DNA of 64,000 bases from contig CAWGTV010000008.1 of assembly GCA_963825615.1 (NCBI GenBank), forward strand, positions 839,323 to 903,322. The letters run 5' to 3'. This document shows, piece after piece, positions 1 to 8,451 of this stretch (the stretch's first letter is position 1; every line of letters begins with the position of its first letter). The notes below the pieces were generated by a model. It was not told the DNA's origin and made no database searches. It worked only from the letters and a program-made list of their open reading frames with translations. Position numbers and translations under genes: made by a program. Source of the stretch: JAHEDT01 sp963825615. GTDB lineage: Bacteria > Desulfobacterota > Desulfuromonadia > Desulfuromonadales > BM103.

Positions 1-752
1 TGCGAGCAGAAGACGCGGAGGAGACCATGGGGATCAATGATCGTGTGCAGCTGGCCCATGCCGGTGCCATCATGCGCCAGAGAATCAATCTTGCTCACCA
101 GCGCGCCGGCGTGACGCTGGTCGATCCAGCAGCCACTTACATCGACCCGGAGGTGGTTATCGGGCCCGACACCCTGGTGCATCCAGGCGCGCACCTGCGC
201 GGCAAAACAACCATTGGCTGCGGCTGCGAAATCGAGCCGGGGGTGATCGTCACGGACTGCACTATCGGCGACCGCGTGCACCTGAAACCCGGCTCCGTCA
301 TGGTGGAATCATCAATAGGTGACGATTGTGCCGTCGGACCGATGGCGCACCTGCGGCCGGGGACCGTGCTGGCCGGCCACAACAAGGTCGGCAATTTCGT
401 CGAGACCAAGAAGGCCGTGATCGGTGAGAAATCCCAGGCAAGCCACCTGACCTACATCGGCGATGCGACCATCGGCAAGAACGTCAATATCGGTTGCGGT
501 ACCATCACCTGCAACTACGACGGCGTCAACAAGTACCAGACCACCATTGGCGACGATGTGTTCGTCGGCAGTGACACCCAGTTCATCGCCCCAGTTACCA
601 TCGGCCGCGGCAGCCTGATCGCCGCCGGCTCGACCATCACCAAAGACGTGCCGCCAGACGCCCTGGCCATCGCCCGATCCGAGCAAAACAACGTCGAAGG
701 CTGGGCCGAACGCAACAGGCAGAAGCGCAAGAAAAAAAAGCCAAAAGAATAG
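1..752 (+). CDS. glmU: Bifunctional GlmU, C-terminal acetyltransferase part (5' truncated by window)
   Basis: The reading frame is open from base 3 and lacks its N-terminal half because the window begins inside the gene; the ATG at 27 is internal (the frame upstream reads RAEDAEET, a typical GlmU linker before the conserved M-G-x-N-D-R-V-Q-L segment). What is visible is the left-handed beta-helix of hexapeptide repeats (IGPDTLVHPGAHLRG, IGDDCAVGPMAHLRPG, IGKNVNIGCGTIT) that acetylates glucosamine-1-phosphate with acetyl-CoA. The missing half would be the UDP-GlcNAc pyrophosphorylase. The C-terminus is a lysine-rich tail. It sits 179 bp before glmS, so two steps of UDP-GlcNAc synthesis for peptidoglycan and LPS are adjacent. 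The family call is firm. Confidence 0.96.
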   Translation, partial: RAEDAEETMGINDRVQLAHAGAIMRQRINLAHQRAGVTLVDPAATYIDPEVVIGPDTLVHPGAHLRGKTTIGCGCEIEPGVIVTDCTIGDRVHLKPGSVMVESSIGDDCAVGPMAHLRPGTVLAGHNKVGNFVETKKAVIGEKSQASHLTYIGDATIGKNVNIGCGTITCNYDGVNKYQTTIGDDVFVGSDTQFIAPVTIGRGSLIAAGSTITKDVPPDALAIARSEQNNVEGWAERNRQKRKKKKPKE

Positions 753-931
753 TCCAAGACAAAGACTTAGGTGATAGACAGTCAACGCAAAGATATCAAG
801 GGCAGCCAAGTTGCTAAAGTATTTTAGCCAAGCACATCTTTTCTCGGCGGCATTTCTTGAATCTTTGCGTCTTTGCGTTAGCTTTTTAGTTATTCAAAAT
901 AACTTTTCTTCTTTTAATTACTGAGGTTCCT

Positions 932-2761
932 ATGTGCGGTATCGTTGGATATATCGGCCCCCAGGAGGCGACCCCTATCGTTTTGGAAGGGCTGAAGCGG
1001 CTCGAGTACCGTGGCTACGACTCGGCCGGCATCGCCACAATCAGCCAGGGCAAGGTCAGCATCCGCCGGGCCCAAGGCAAGCTGGTCAACCTGGAAAAAA
1101 TACTGCTCGAGCGCCCTCTGGCCGGTCAGCCCGGCATCGGCCATACCCGTTGGGCGACCCACGGTCGCCCTTCGGAGATCAACGCCCACCCGCACAACGC
1201 CGACGGCTTCGTGGTCGTGCACAACGGCATCATCGAGAACTACCTGGCCCTGAAGAACCGCTTACGCGACCAGGGGCACAGCTTCAATTCTGAGACTGAC
1301 ACGGAGATCATCGCCCACCTGGTCGAAGAGCATTACAAGGCGTGCGGCGACTTCGAAGCAGCGGTGCGTAAAACCCTCGGAGAGGTGCGAGGGGCCTACG
1401 CCGTGGCGATCATTTGCGATCGCGAGCCGGACAAGCTGATCGCCGCCAAGCAGGGCTCGCCTCTGGTGGTCGGCAAGGGGGAGGGGGAGTATTTCGTCGC
1501 CTCCGACATCCCGGCCATGCTCTCCCATACCCGCGAGATGATTTTCCTCGATGACGGCGAGGTGGTGGTTTTCACCGCGGCCGCTATGGCGATCAGCACC
1601 CTGGCCGGCACCCCTGTGGAAAAAACCCCGAAGATCATCACCTGGAGCCCGGTCATGGCCGAGAAGGATGGCTACCGGCACTTCATGCTCAAAGAGATCT
1701 ACGAGCAGCCCCGGGCGATCGCCGACACCATTGCCGGGCGCATCAACGAGGATCATTCCGGGGTTTTCCTGGCTGACCTCGGCCTCGACGACGCCTTCCT
1801 CGTCAACCTGGAGCGCGTCTACATCGTCGCCTGCGGTACCTCTTGGCACGCCGCCCTGGTCGGCAAGTTCCTCATCGAGAAGCATGCCCGCATCCCGGTC
1901 GAGGTTGATATCGCCAGCGAGTTCCGCTACCGTGACCCGCTGGTCACCGCAAGGACCCTGACGCTGGTGATCAGCCAGAGCGGCGAGACCGCCGACACCC
2001 TGGCGGCCCTGCAGGAGACCCACGACAAGGGCGGCAAGGTGCTAGCCATCTGCAACGTGGTCGAATCCTCCATCGCCCGAAAGAGCGATGGTGTCATCTA
2101 CACCCACGCCGGGCCGGAGATCGGCGTGGCCTCGACCAAGGCGTTCACCACCCAGATGGTGGCCCTCTACCTGTTCACCGTCTATCTCGGTCGCCTGCGC
2201 GGCAACCTCGACCCGGCGGCTGGCCGTAGCATGCTGCAGGCGCTGGTTAGCCTGCCACGCAAGGTCGAAGAGTGTCTGGCTCTGGACAGCGCCATCGAGC
2301 AGGCATCCCAAAGGTTGGTGCAGGTTCAGGATTTCCTCTATCTCGGCCGCGGCAACCAGTACCCGATTGCCTTGGAAGGGGCGCTCAAGCTCAAGGAGAT
2401 CTCCTACATCCATGCCGAGGGCTACCCTGCCGGTGAAATGAAGCACGGCCCGATTGCCCTGATCGATGAGCAGCTTCCGGTGGTGGTGATCGCCACGCAC
2501 AACGACACCATGGACAAGGTCGCAGCCAACATGGAAGAGGTGCAGGCGCGCGGAGGCCGGGTGGTGGTGGTGACTGACCAGGCGGGGCCCGGGGTCGCCG
2601 ACAAGGCGGAAATCGCCCTGGTGGTACCGTCGACGGTCGATGACCTGATGCCGGTTCTGACCTCGATCCCGTTGCAGCTTCTGGCCTACCACATCGCCGT
2701 GCTCAAGGGCACCGATGTCGATCAGCCGCGCAACCTCGCCAAGAGCGTCACGGTCGAGTAA
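932..2761 (+). CDS. glmS: Glutamine-fructose-6-phosphate aminotransferase (isomerizing)
   Basis: This 609-aa protein has the full family length. It makes glucosamine-6-phosphate from fructose-6-phosphate and glutamine in the cytoplasm. The mature N-terminal nucleophile is the Cys of MCGIVGYIG, followed by a class II glutamine amidotransferase domain (about residues 1-240, with HTRWATHG and HNGIIENY). Two SIS sugar-isomerase domains follow (about 290-420 and 460-600, with CGTSWHA, SQSGETADT and EGALKLKEISY). The C-terminus PRNLAKSVTVE is the strongly conserved segment whose DNA is the attTn7 recognition site for TnsD proteins, and a Tn7-like end starts 22 bp after the stop. The start is ATG 932, behind a weak AGG. 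The codon use is clearly GC-rich compared with the genes after it. Confidence 0.98.
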   Translation: MCGIVGYIGPQEATPIVLEGLKRLEYRGYDSAGIATISQGKVSIRRAQGKLVNLEKILLERPLAGQPGIGHTRWATHGRPSEINAHPHNADGFVVVHNGIIENYLALKNRLRDQGHSFNSETDTEIIAHLVEEHYKACGDFEAAVRKTLGEVRGAYAVAIICDREPDKLIAAKQGSPLVVGKGEGEYFVASDIPAMLSHTREMIFLDDGEVVVFTAAAMAISTLAGTPVEKTPKIITWSPVMAEKDGYRHFMLKEIYEQPRAIADTIAGRINEDHSGVFLADLGLDDAFLVNLERVYIVACGTSWHAALVGKFLIEKHARIPVEVDIASEFRYRDPLVTARTLTLVISQSGETADTLAALQETHDKGGKVLAICNVVESSIARKSDGVIYTHAGPEIGVASTKAFTTQMVALYLFTVYLGRLRGNLDPAAGRSMLQALVSLPRKVEECLALDSAIEQASQRLVQVQDFLYLGRGNQYPIALEGALKLKEISYIHAEGYPAGEMKHGPIALIDEQLPVVVIATHNDTMDKVAANMEEVQARGGRVVVVTDQAGPGVADKAEIALVVPSTVDDLMPVLTSIPLQLLAYHIAVLKGTDVDQPRNLAKSVTVE

Positions 2762-2782
2762 CCTTGCTGATCGTTAACAGGT

Positions 2783-2884
2783 TGTTGTTCGTTAGAAAAT
2801 TAAGTTGGGAAATTCAAAATAAAGTTGGAAAATTGAAAATTAAGTTGGGAAATGAATTATTAGAATTTCAGTTGAAATTTGATA
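2783..2884 (+). repeat. Tn7-like right end: tandem 20-bp TnsB-type repeats
   Basis: Starting from TGTTGTTCGTTAG there are three head-to-tail 20-bp units at 2796-2815, 2816-2835 and 2836-2855 with the core AAAGTTGG / TAAGTTGGG, and a degenerate fourth (TTTCAGTTGAAATTTG) at about 2867-2882. Overlapping or tandem TnsB sites packed against the end are how Tn7 right ends are built, so I read these as TnsB binding sites. This is an inference from spacing and position; no footprint is available. Confidence 0.7.
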
Positions 2885-2904
2885 GGAAAAAAATGCCGAC
2901 GGTC

Positions 2905-2953
2905 AGATTACGGATCAGAAGGGTGGAAGTTCAAATCCTCCGTGACGCGCCAT
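2905..2953 (+). pseudogene. 3' half of a tRNA-Arg(ACG) gene
   Basis: The segment contains an anticodon loop TTACGGA (anticodon ACG), the 3' anticodon strand TCAGA, a T-arm GGAAG-TTCAAAT-CCTCC (one mismatch) and an acceptor strand ending in GCGCCA. Nothing upstream can form the 5' acceptor, D arm or 5' anticodon strand, so only the 3' half is present. Remnants of this kind are normally left by tRNA-directed integrases. A hairpin terminator follows directly. Confidence 0.65.
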
Positions 2954-2961
2954 TTACAATT

Positions 2962-2998
2962 AAGGGCTTAGAGATATCGTGTCTTTAAGCCCTTTTCC
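2962..2998 (+). terminator. Hairpin terminator after the tRNA remnant
   Basis: The inverted repeat AAGGGCTTA / TAAGCCCTT (2962-2970 with 2986-2994) is followed by a T-rich run. It has the form of an intrinsic terminator for the vanished tRNA gene. Confidence 0.6.
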
Positions 2999-3082
2999 TG
3001 TTTGTTCTCTTTTGTTCCCACGCTGTCCCCACTTTTCTTACATTGCACCATTTGTAGTAACGCATTGATGAAGACCCGTCAG

Positions 3083-3130
3083 TATTCTTATATCTATTGT
3101 TGCAACTCATTCTCTTATATCACCTAAGGA
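3083..3130. repeat. Inverted-repeat copy A (partner at 11579-11623)
   Basis: The sequence TGCAACTCATTCTC at 3101-3114 recurs exactly on the opposite strand at 11593-11606. Similarity extends on both sides (TCCTTAGGTGAT versus TCCCTAGGTAAT, and AATA-ATAA). The pair brackets the whole tns operon. Its role is unknown. Confidence 0.6.
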
Positions 3131-3419
3131 TATTTAGTATTAAATTCACCGGCCTAGTTCAGGGCCTGCCTACTAGATAAAATCCCAATTACTACCGTTT
3201 TGAGTCGAAAATGAAAATTGTAAGCGTTTTTTTGAATGAACATCAAAATTTAGAGGGGTAGAAGGGTATGGAGCTAGTGGTATTTGACAGAATTTTCATA
3301 TAATCCTCGGCCCAAGAAACTTCTCTATGGGTATCCTAGTTGCACCTGAAATCTTTAGAAATTACATTTTTTATTGACAAAATGTAATCGTAACATATTG
3401 ATATAATTAAATAATATCG

Positions 3420-3448
3420 TTGACAAGTTTTTTGTCCTGCTGTATTTT
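3420..3448 (+). promoter_or_regulatory. Candidate sigma70-type promoter of the tns operon
   Basis: TTGACA at 3420-3425 and TATTTT at 3443-3448 are separated by 17 bp in very AT-rich sequence. It would give a leader of nearly 200 nt before tnsA. Confidence 0.45.
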
Positions 3449-3558
3449 ATTTGTAATTGAGCGTCGGGAGTCTAAGCATGAGGATAATTCCAGACCTAAT
3501 AAAATTATGGAATGAGTCATTACTAAAGACTCGTGCCATTTTGAACCGATCTTTTATG

Positions 3559-3590
3559 AGGCCAGCTATTCAGCTGGCCTTTTCATTTTG
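3559..3590 (+). terminator. Terminator-like hairpin in the tnsA leader
   Basis: AGGCCAGC and GCTGGCCT (3559-3566 and 3573-3580) form an 8-bp stem with a 6-nt loop, followed by TTTCATTTT. It lies between the candidate promoter and tnsA, so it either ends a small RNA of about 130 nt or works as an attenuator for the transposase operon. A 51-codon frame (3478-3635) also crosses this region, but nothing supports it as a gene. Confidence 0.6.
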
Positions 3591-3650
3591 TGCCGAGAAT
3601 CGAACTGTTGTCCTTTCCAATGATTTTATCAAATGAAAGGAGATAACAAA

Positions 3651-4544
3651 ATGCACTACTCATTAAACAAATACTGGCCACTCTTCATGCCCCGACCTAC
3701 TCAAAGGTACTTGAGAAAAGGACGTAAAGGGAATGGTCCTTACCCGGATTTCTCAAGACCCAAGGTGCAAAAGAGGTTTTTCAAGGAAGGCCGTGGCCAA
3801 GGTCGCCTGAACAATTATATCCCCTTTCTTAAGGTCTATGATTTCCCGTCCTGGAGTTTTGTACACCGGATCAAAGGATGGAAAACGGCGAGAATCCATC
3901 ATCTCCTCAGCAACATCGAATTAAGGTATTTTCTGATTCTCGAATACTCCAAATATGTCATCGACGTTCGCGAACAATTCCCTTTGCCTTTAAATGAAAC
4001 CCTCGATATCGCAAAGCGACTGGGGATTAAGCCTCCGCTAGGTTGGAAATCTAAAATGCCGCTGATCATGACCTCGGATTTTGTTATCGAGGTAAGAACA
4101 CAAAGCGGTCTCACAGTCATTGTTGTTCGTTCAGTTAAAAGTTCCGCAGCGCTAGACAATCCCAGGGCCAGGGAATTGCTCGAAATCGAACGGACGTATT
4201 GGTCGGAACGTGGGATTGACTGGGGTCTTGTAACAGAAAAGCAGATCAGTAAGCTCTTGGCACGGAACATCTCATTTTTCCATGGATATTATTGGACCGA
4301 TATTCTGCCTGCTGAAACCATTCAAGCTTTGCCTGAGATCGAAGAACTCATTTTTCAATTCGTTCTTGATGAACCATTGTCTCCTTTTGCCAAGGTGATG
4401 CAAAGGGTCGATAAAAAGCTTGGCCTCGATATAGGAAGTTCTCTGGCTGCTGCCAATCATTTGATTGCAAGGTCAAGGCTTCCCATAGATATGTCCTCCA
4501 AGCTGAATTTCGATTACCCTATCATTTTCATTAAAAACACATGA
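3651..4544 (+). CDS. tnsA: TnsA, transposon endonuclease
   Basis: This 297-aa protein belongs to the TnsA family, the restriction-endonuclease-like partner that nicks the 5' ends of Tn7-type elements so that they move by cut-and-paste. I start it at ATG 3651, 8 bases after an excellent AAAGGAG; the in-frame ATG at 3633 overlaps that site. In this numbering the catalytic core is Glu90 (NIELRYF), Asp143 (TSDFVIEV) and Lys163 (VRSVKSS). The position that is Gln130 in E. coli TnsA (QVK) is Ser161 here (SVK), an active-site variation. The C-terminal winged-helix half binds TnsC in Tn7. It is first in the operon, with a 9-bp gap to tnsB. Confidence 0.93.
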   Translation: MHYSLNKYWPLFMPRPTQRYLRKGRKGNGPYPDFSRPKVQKRFFKEGRGQGRLNNYIPFLKVYDFPSWSFVHRIKGWKTARIHHLLSNIELRYFLILEYSKYVIDVREQFPLPLNETLDIAKRLGIKPPLGWKSKMPLIMTSDFVIEVRTQSGLTVIVVRSVKSSAALDNPRARELLEIERTYWSERGIDWGLVTEKQISKLLARNISFFHGYYWTDILPAETIQALPEIEELIFQFVLDEPLSPFAKVMQRVDKKLGLDIGSSLAAANHLIARSRLPIDMSSKLNFDYPIIFIKNT

Positions 4545-4553
4545 GGTTGAGAA

Positions 4554-6755
4554 ATGCGTGACTGGATCCTGCCGAACTCTGTTATTCAGTATCCTGGGAA
4601 AGAAGAAGGTACGTCTGAATTTTTCCGTGTGTTGTATGTAGATCATACACAGACAGAGGCTGCTCTTTTTGCCTTACATTTAGAAACAACATGGCCCTGC
4701 CCCAGAACGATTGACAACATTGTTGCAGACCTAAATACCAAGAAAGCGTTGGTCTGTCCTGTAGACCCTTTTCCGGCCATTGCAGATGATTCAAAAATCA
4801 AGCCGGAACATCTGAAAATGCGCAACGAGAACTGGGGGTTGATAATAGATTTAGTACAAGTGGAACCTGATATTTACCTTGAAAAAGAGCGTGCACGTCT
4901 AATCAAGCAGGTGTCCTTTGATAAGAATGTTGGTAGAAAGCGCCTTTACGAAGCTTTACGTCGATTTTGGCGTTATGGGATGGTTCCAAATTCACAGATT
5001 CCCAACTATAGGAACTGCGGTAAAACTGGTAAAAGGAAAAAGCCTGGTGACGCAAAGTGGGGGAGACCAAGCCAGACTGCTATAACAACAGGAGACCACA
5101 AAGGATTAAACATCACGCCCCTAACCATTGAAACTATAAAATTTGTTCTCGAGAACTACTTTAAAAAAGGGCCCGGGGCTTATAAAAAATGCTATATAAA
5201 AATGCTGGAAGAGCATTTCTGTGTGAAATTTGAAGACAAAGATATACCCCCTCGCTTGATCCCACCCGGAAATTATCCTTCGTACAGGCAGTTCATGTAT
5301 TGGAAAAACAAACTACTTAATCCAGATGAACAAGCAAAAAAAGAACTGGGAATGCATAAATATAATCTCATCACAAGACCCCTTCATGAGAGGACTACTT
5401 TTTATGCCTTTGGGCCGGGGCATATCTACCAGATTGACAGCACTATTGCTGATATCTGGTTGGTCTTGTCTTTGTTTGAAATGAGGCAATGGCTAATTGG
5501 CCGTCCTGTTATTTATATCGTCGTTGATGTCTTCAGCAAGATGGTTGTCGGTTTTTATGTCGGACTGCAAGGACCCGATTACATCGGGGCAGTGCTGGCT
5601 TTGGCCAACGCTGCATCGGATAAGCTGATCTTTGCCAGAGATCTTGGTATCACTTTCACAAGTCACTTGCCAGAGGGTTGTCGTTTGCCAAGGCAATTAG
5701 TCCCAGACCGAGCAGAACTTTTCGGGCCAATGTCCGATTCGCTAACTAATACGCTCAATATTCTTGTGACTAATACTCCTGTTGGTAGAGCCGATTTCAA
5801 AGGGATAGTCGAGCGGACGTTTGGTCGATGGAATGAGGATTTTATCCTTTGGCAACCAGGAGCAGTTAAGCAACGCATCGAAGAATACGACACGCGAGAG
5901 AGTCATTATCGATACAGAGCTGTTTTTTCACTTCGTAAGTTTACCGAATTATTATTCTTAATGATCAATAAATATAATAATTATAATTATATGAAGGATT
6001 ATCCTCTCACGCCTGAAATGATTGCCGCGGGAGTCAATCCTGTGCCTTCTGAATTATGGAGGTATGGAATTGAAAACCGCAGTGGCCGTCTCACAAAACG
6101 AAGCGAAGAAGAAGTTGTCCTGAAATTATTGCCTCGCAAAACCGGTTCTTTTTCCAGGGAAGGCCTACGTGTTTTGGGGCGTGACTACGAGAGCCCTGAG
6201 GCACAACGTCTGGGATGGCATGCCAAAGCCAAGCGCAGCGGAAATTTCCCATTAGAAGTTGCGTACAGTCCAAGACGTGATGATACCGTATTGGCTCTAC
6301 CACAAAACGGGCCTCCTATAACGTTCAAAAAAAAGGAGGATAATGCCTACCATTGCAATACTTTCGAAGAAGAATATTTGGAATATGAAGCCTGCAAAAG
6401 TGTTCGTGAAGATAGTCACAAACATCCTTCACTTCAGGCAGAGATAGACTACAATTTTGAAATAGAGAAAATCCGCAAGGAGGAGGAGAAAAAAACCGCA
6501 ATAGCTCGAGAGCAATACGGGCCTGTCAGCGAATCTTTGCTGAGCAATATGGTCAGACCCGCCCGCAATTTTGAAATTGAAGCCCAAGGCCAATTATCCG
6601 TCATTGATCCGCAGGGAACACCTCTTATTCTGCCATCATCAATCCAACATGAGATATCCAACAGTTCTTTGGTTGCGTTGAGAGATGTAACTGGACTCAG
6701 CAACCAGAAAAGATTACTGGAACTTTTGAAACCAGGAGGCAGAAATGAAAGTTAA
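4554..6755 (+). CDS. tnsB: TnsB, DDE transposase
   Basis: This 733-aa protein belongs to the TnsB/MuA-like branch of DDE transposases. It binds the element ends and joins 3' ends to target DNA. The retroviral-integrase-fold core has Asp295 (YQIDSTIAD), Asp385 (LVPDRAEL) and Glu420 (GIVERTFG), giving the canonical DD(35)E spacing. DNA-binding helices occupy roughly residues 110-260 (including GRKRLYEALRRFWRYG), and a charged C-terminal tail from about residue 600 would contact TnsC. It overlaps tnsC by 11 bp, which implies translational coupling. All catalytic residues are present, so the protein looks active. Confidence 0.95.
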   Translation: MRDWILPNSVIQYPGKEEGTSEFFRVLYVDHTQTEAALFALHLETTWPCPRTIDNIVADLNTKKALVCPVDPFPAIADDSKIKPEHLKMRNENWGLIIDLVQVEPDIYLEKERARLIKQVSFDKNVGRKRLYEALRRFWRYGMVPNSQIPNYRNCGKTGKRKKPGDAKWGRPSQTAITTGDHKGLNITPLTIETIKFVLENYFKKGPGAYKKCYIKMLEEHFCVKFEDKDIPPRLIPPGNYPSYRQFMYWKNKLLNPDEQAKKELGMHKYNLITRPLHERTTFYAFGPGHIYQIDSTIADIWLVLSLFEMRQWLIGRPVIYIVVDVFSKMVVGFYVGLQGPDYIGAVLALANAASDKLIFARDLGITFTSHLPEGCRLPRQLVPDRAELFGPMSDSLTNTLNILVTNTPVGRADFKGIVERTFGRWNEDFILWQPGAVKQRIEEYDTRESHYRYRAVFSLRKFTELLFLMINKYNNYNYMKDYPLTPEMIAAGVNPVPSELWRYGIENRSGRLTKRSEEEVVLKLLPRKTGSFSREGLRVLGRDYESPEAQRLGWHAKAKRSGNFPLEVAYSPRRDDTVLALPQNGPPITFKKKEDNAYHCNTFEEEYLEYEACKSVREDSHKHPSLQAEIDYNFEIEKIRKEEEKKTAIAREQYGPVSESLLSNMVRPARNFEIEAQGQLSVIDPQGTPLILPSSIQHEISNSSLVALRDVTGLSNQKRLLELLKPGGRNES

Positions 6756-8448
6756 GGATTTGGGTTTTAGGCTCTCGTCAGTAATTCAGGGGAATTCGGT
6801 TGATGCTGTTTACACGGAGGCAGAACTGCCTTCACATGCCGGTAGTCCACTCAATGAGAGTTTGCATCCGATACTCGATGAAAAAAAGGCAGTAGCTCTT
6901 TTGCGGCGACCCTTGTTGATTGACCCAGTGCAACGATCCTTGCCACCCCGTTTGCGATGTTATTTGGTAATGAAGCTTTTCGAATTTGTCGAAGTTCTCC
7001 CGCATATGATTGAACTCGAACAGAAAATATCCATTCTCATCAGAGAAGGTTATGCCCAAAGAAACTTCGCTGGGAAAAAACGGGTGGAATATCTCAATAA
7101 GGTGCACAAACAACTTGAACTCCTTCGCGGAGGAGCCCCCTATGTCCCCTGCTCAAGGAATAACAATATCAATGGCTTTAATGTATTTGGTTCGAGTGGG
7201 TCCGGGAAAAGCTTTGCAGTAGAAAATATCCTCTTCCTGACGGACCAGGTGATTAACCACACTCAGTATCAAGGCCGGCCTTTTGATTTGAAACAACTTG
7301 TTTGGATGAAATTGGAATATCCTTCTAAAGGCACATTCAAGGCACTCGCCCACAGCTTCTTCTCGACCGTAGATAAACTCCTCGGCACAGATTATATGGA
7401 TGATTACAAAATCCAACGCAAATCAGACGATCAGATGTTTATTCCGATGGCGGAGGTTGCTGCAAGCCATTGCTTAGGGCTACTGGCCATCGATGAGTTG
7501 CGGCTAGCCAATAACACTGCGATTACAGAACAACTCGTCCAGCTGAACAATATTGTTGGGTGTCCGATTATCCGTATCGGAACGTTCAAGGCGATGGAAT
7601 TCATACAGCAGTCCTTTCCACATGCACGCCGAGGTGTTGGTTTAGGAGACCAGATCATCGCCAATATGCATCAGGATGAAGAGTGGGATTATTTCCTCGA
7701 CAGCATTTGGGAATACCAGTGGACGAAAATCTTTACCCCAGTAAACGATAAGATTTCAAAGGTGATGTATGAAGAAACGCAAGGTCTTGTCGATATGGTT
7801 GTGAAGTTGTTCGTCACTGTACAGCTTGAACTTATCGGCAATGAAGACGAAACCATCACGCCGCAAATCATCCATCAGGTTGCACGTGAAAAATTTTCAA
7901 GTGTCAGGCCATTTCTCAATGCCCTAAAAAATAAAGACATCGATAGACTTAAAGAATTGGAAGATCTTATCCCAGCGAATGATGTCTTCGAGGATTACCT
8001 GCGATCAGCAGAGGTTAAGTGTGATCTTCCTGACATAATGAATACTATTAGAAACGCCAGATTGAATGTCGGTCAAAACCGTGACCAGGTGGACCCCGTC
8101 CTGCTCAATATTATGTTGCCTTTGACCAATGTAGGTTATGACCAGAAACTGGCCTATGAGTCAGCCATGAAGGCCATTAACCGCCATGCTCACGAAACCG
8201 ACATGAAAGCGGTTTTAAGTGATGCGTTACAATTTGCCGAAGATGAAGAAACCAAAAGGAGTGGAGCTGATGCCAAAGAGATCAAAGGTGTTGATAAGAC
8301 CTCAAAATACAGGAAAAGGAAAAAAAAGTCATCGAATGATCTCCGTGAAGAGATCTCGCCAGAGATAGAAGTTAAGGATACTTATGAATCCTTGGTCGAG
8401 GCAGGCGTCGTGAAAAATTCAAGTGAGTTTTTGGAAGGGCAAGCTTAG
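6745..8448 (+). CDS. tnsC: TnsC, AAA+ ATPase transposition regulator
   Basis: This 567-aa AAA+ ATPase polymerises on target DNA and links the target selector (TniQ/TnsD) to TnsAB. Walker A is GSSGSGKS at 149-156 and Walker B is LGLLAIDE at about 244-251, followed by a sensor-like segment GCPIIRIGTFKAM. An N-terminal extension of about 130 residues precedes the ATPase core, and a lysine-rich C-terminal region (YRKRKKKS, around 525) precedes the end. The length matches Tn7 TnsC, rather than the short TnsC of type V-K systems. It overlaps tnsB and lies 3 bp before the first TniQ gene. Confidence 0.94.
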   Translation: MKVKDLGFRLSSVIQGNSVDAVYTEAELPSHAGSPLNESLHPILDEKKAVALLRRPLLIDPVQRSLPPRLRCYLVMKLFEFVEVLPHMIELEQKISILIREGYAQRNFAGKKRVEYLNKVHKQLELLRGGAPYVPCSRNNNINGFNVFGSSGSGKSFAVENILFLTDQVINHTQYQGRPFDLKQLVWMKLEYPSKGTFKALAHSFFSTVDKLLGTDYMDDYKIQRKSDDQMFIPMAEVAASHCLGLLAIDELRLANNTAITEQLVQLNNIVGCPIIRIGTFKAMEFIQQSFPHARRGVGLGDQIIANMHQDEEWDYFLDSIWEYQWTKIFTPVNDKISKVMYEETQGLVDMVVKLFVTVQLELIGNEDETITPQIIHQVAREKFSSVRPFLNALKNKDIDRLKELEDLIPANDVFEDYLRSAEVKCDLPDIMNTIRNARLNVGQNRDQVDPVLLNIMLPLTNVGYDQKLAYESAMKAINRHAHETDMKAVLSDALQFAEDEETKRSGADAKEIKGVDKTSKYRKRKKKSSNDLREEISPEIEVKDTYESLVEAGVVKNSSEFLEGQA

Positions 8449-8451
8449 CAT

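Noticed and set aside
2764..2988. 74-codon open frame right after glmS
   Set aside because: It runs through the TnsB-type repeats, the tRNA remnant and a terminator stem, with no ribosome site.
3478..3635. 51-codon frame in the tnsA leader
   Set aside because: It crosses the terminator hairpin and has no ribosome site or recognisable composition.
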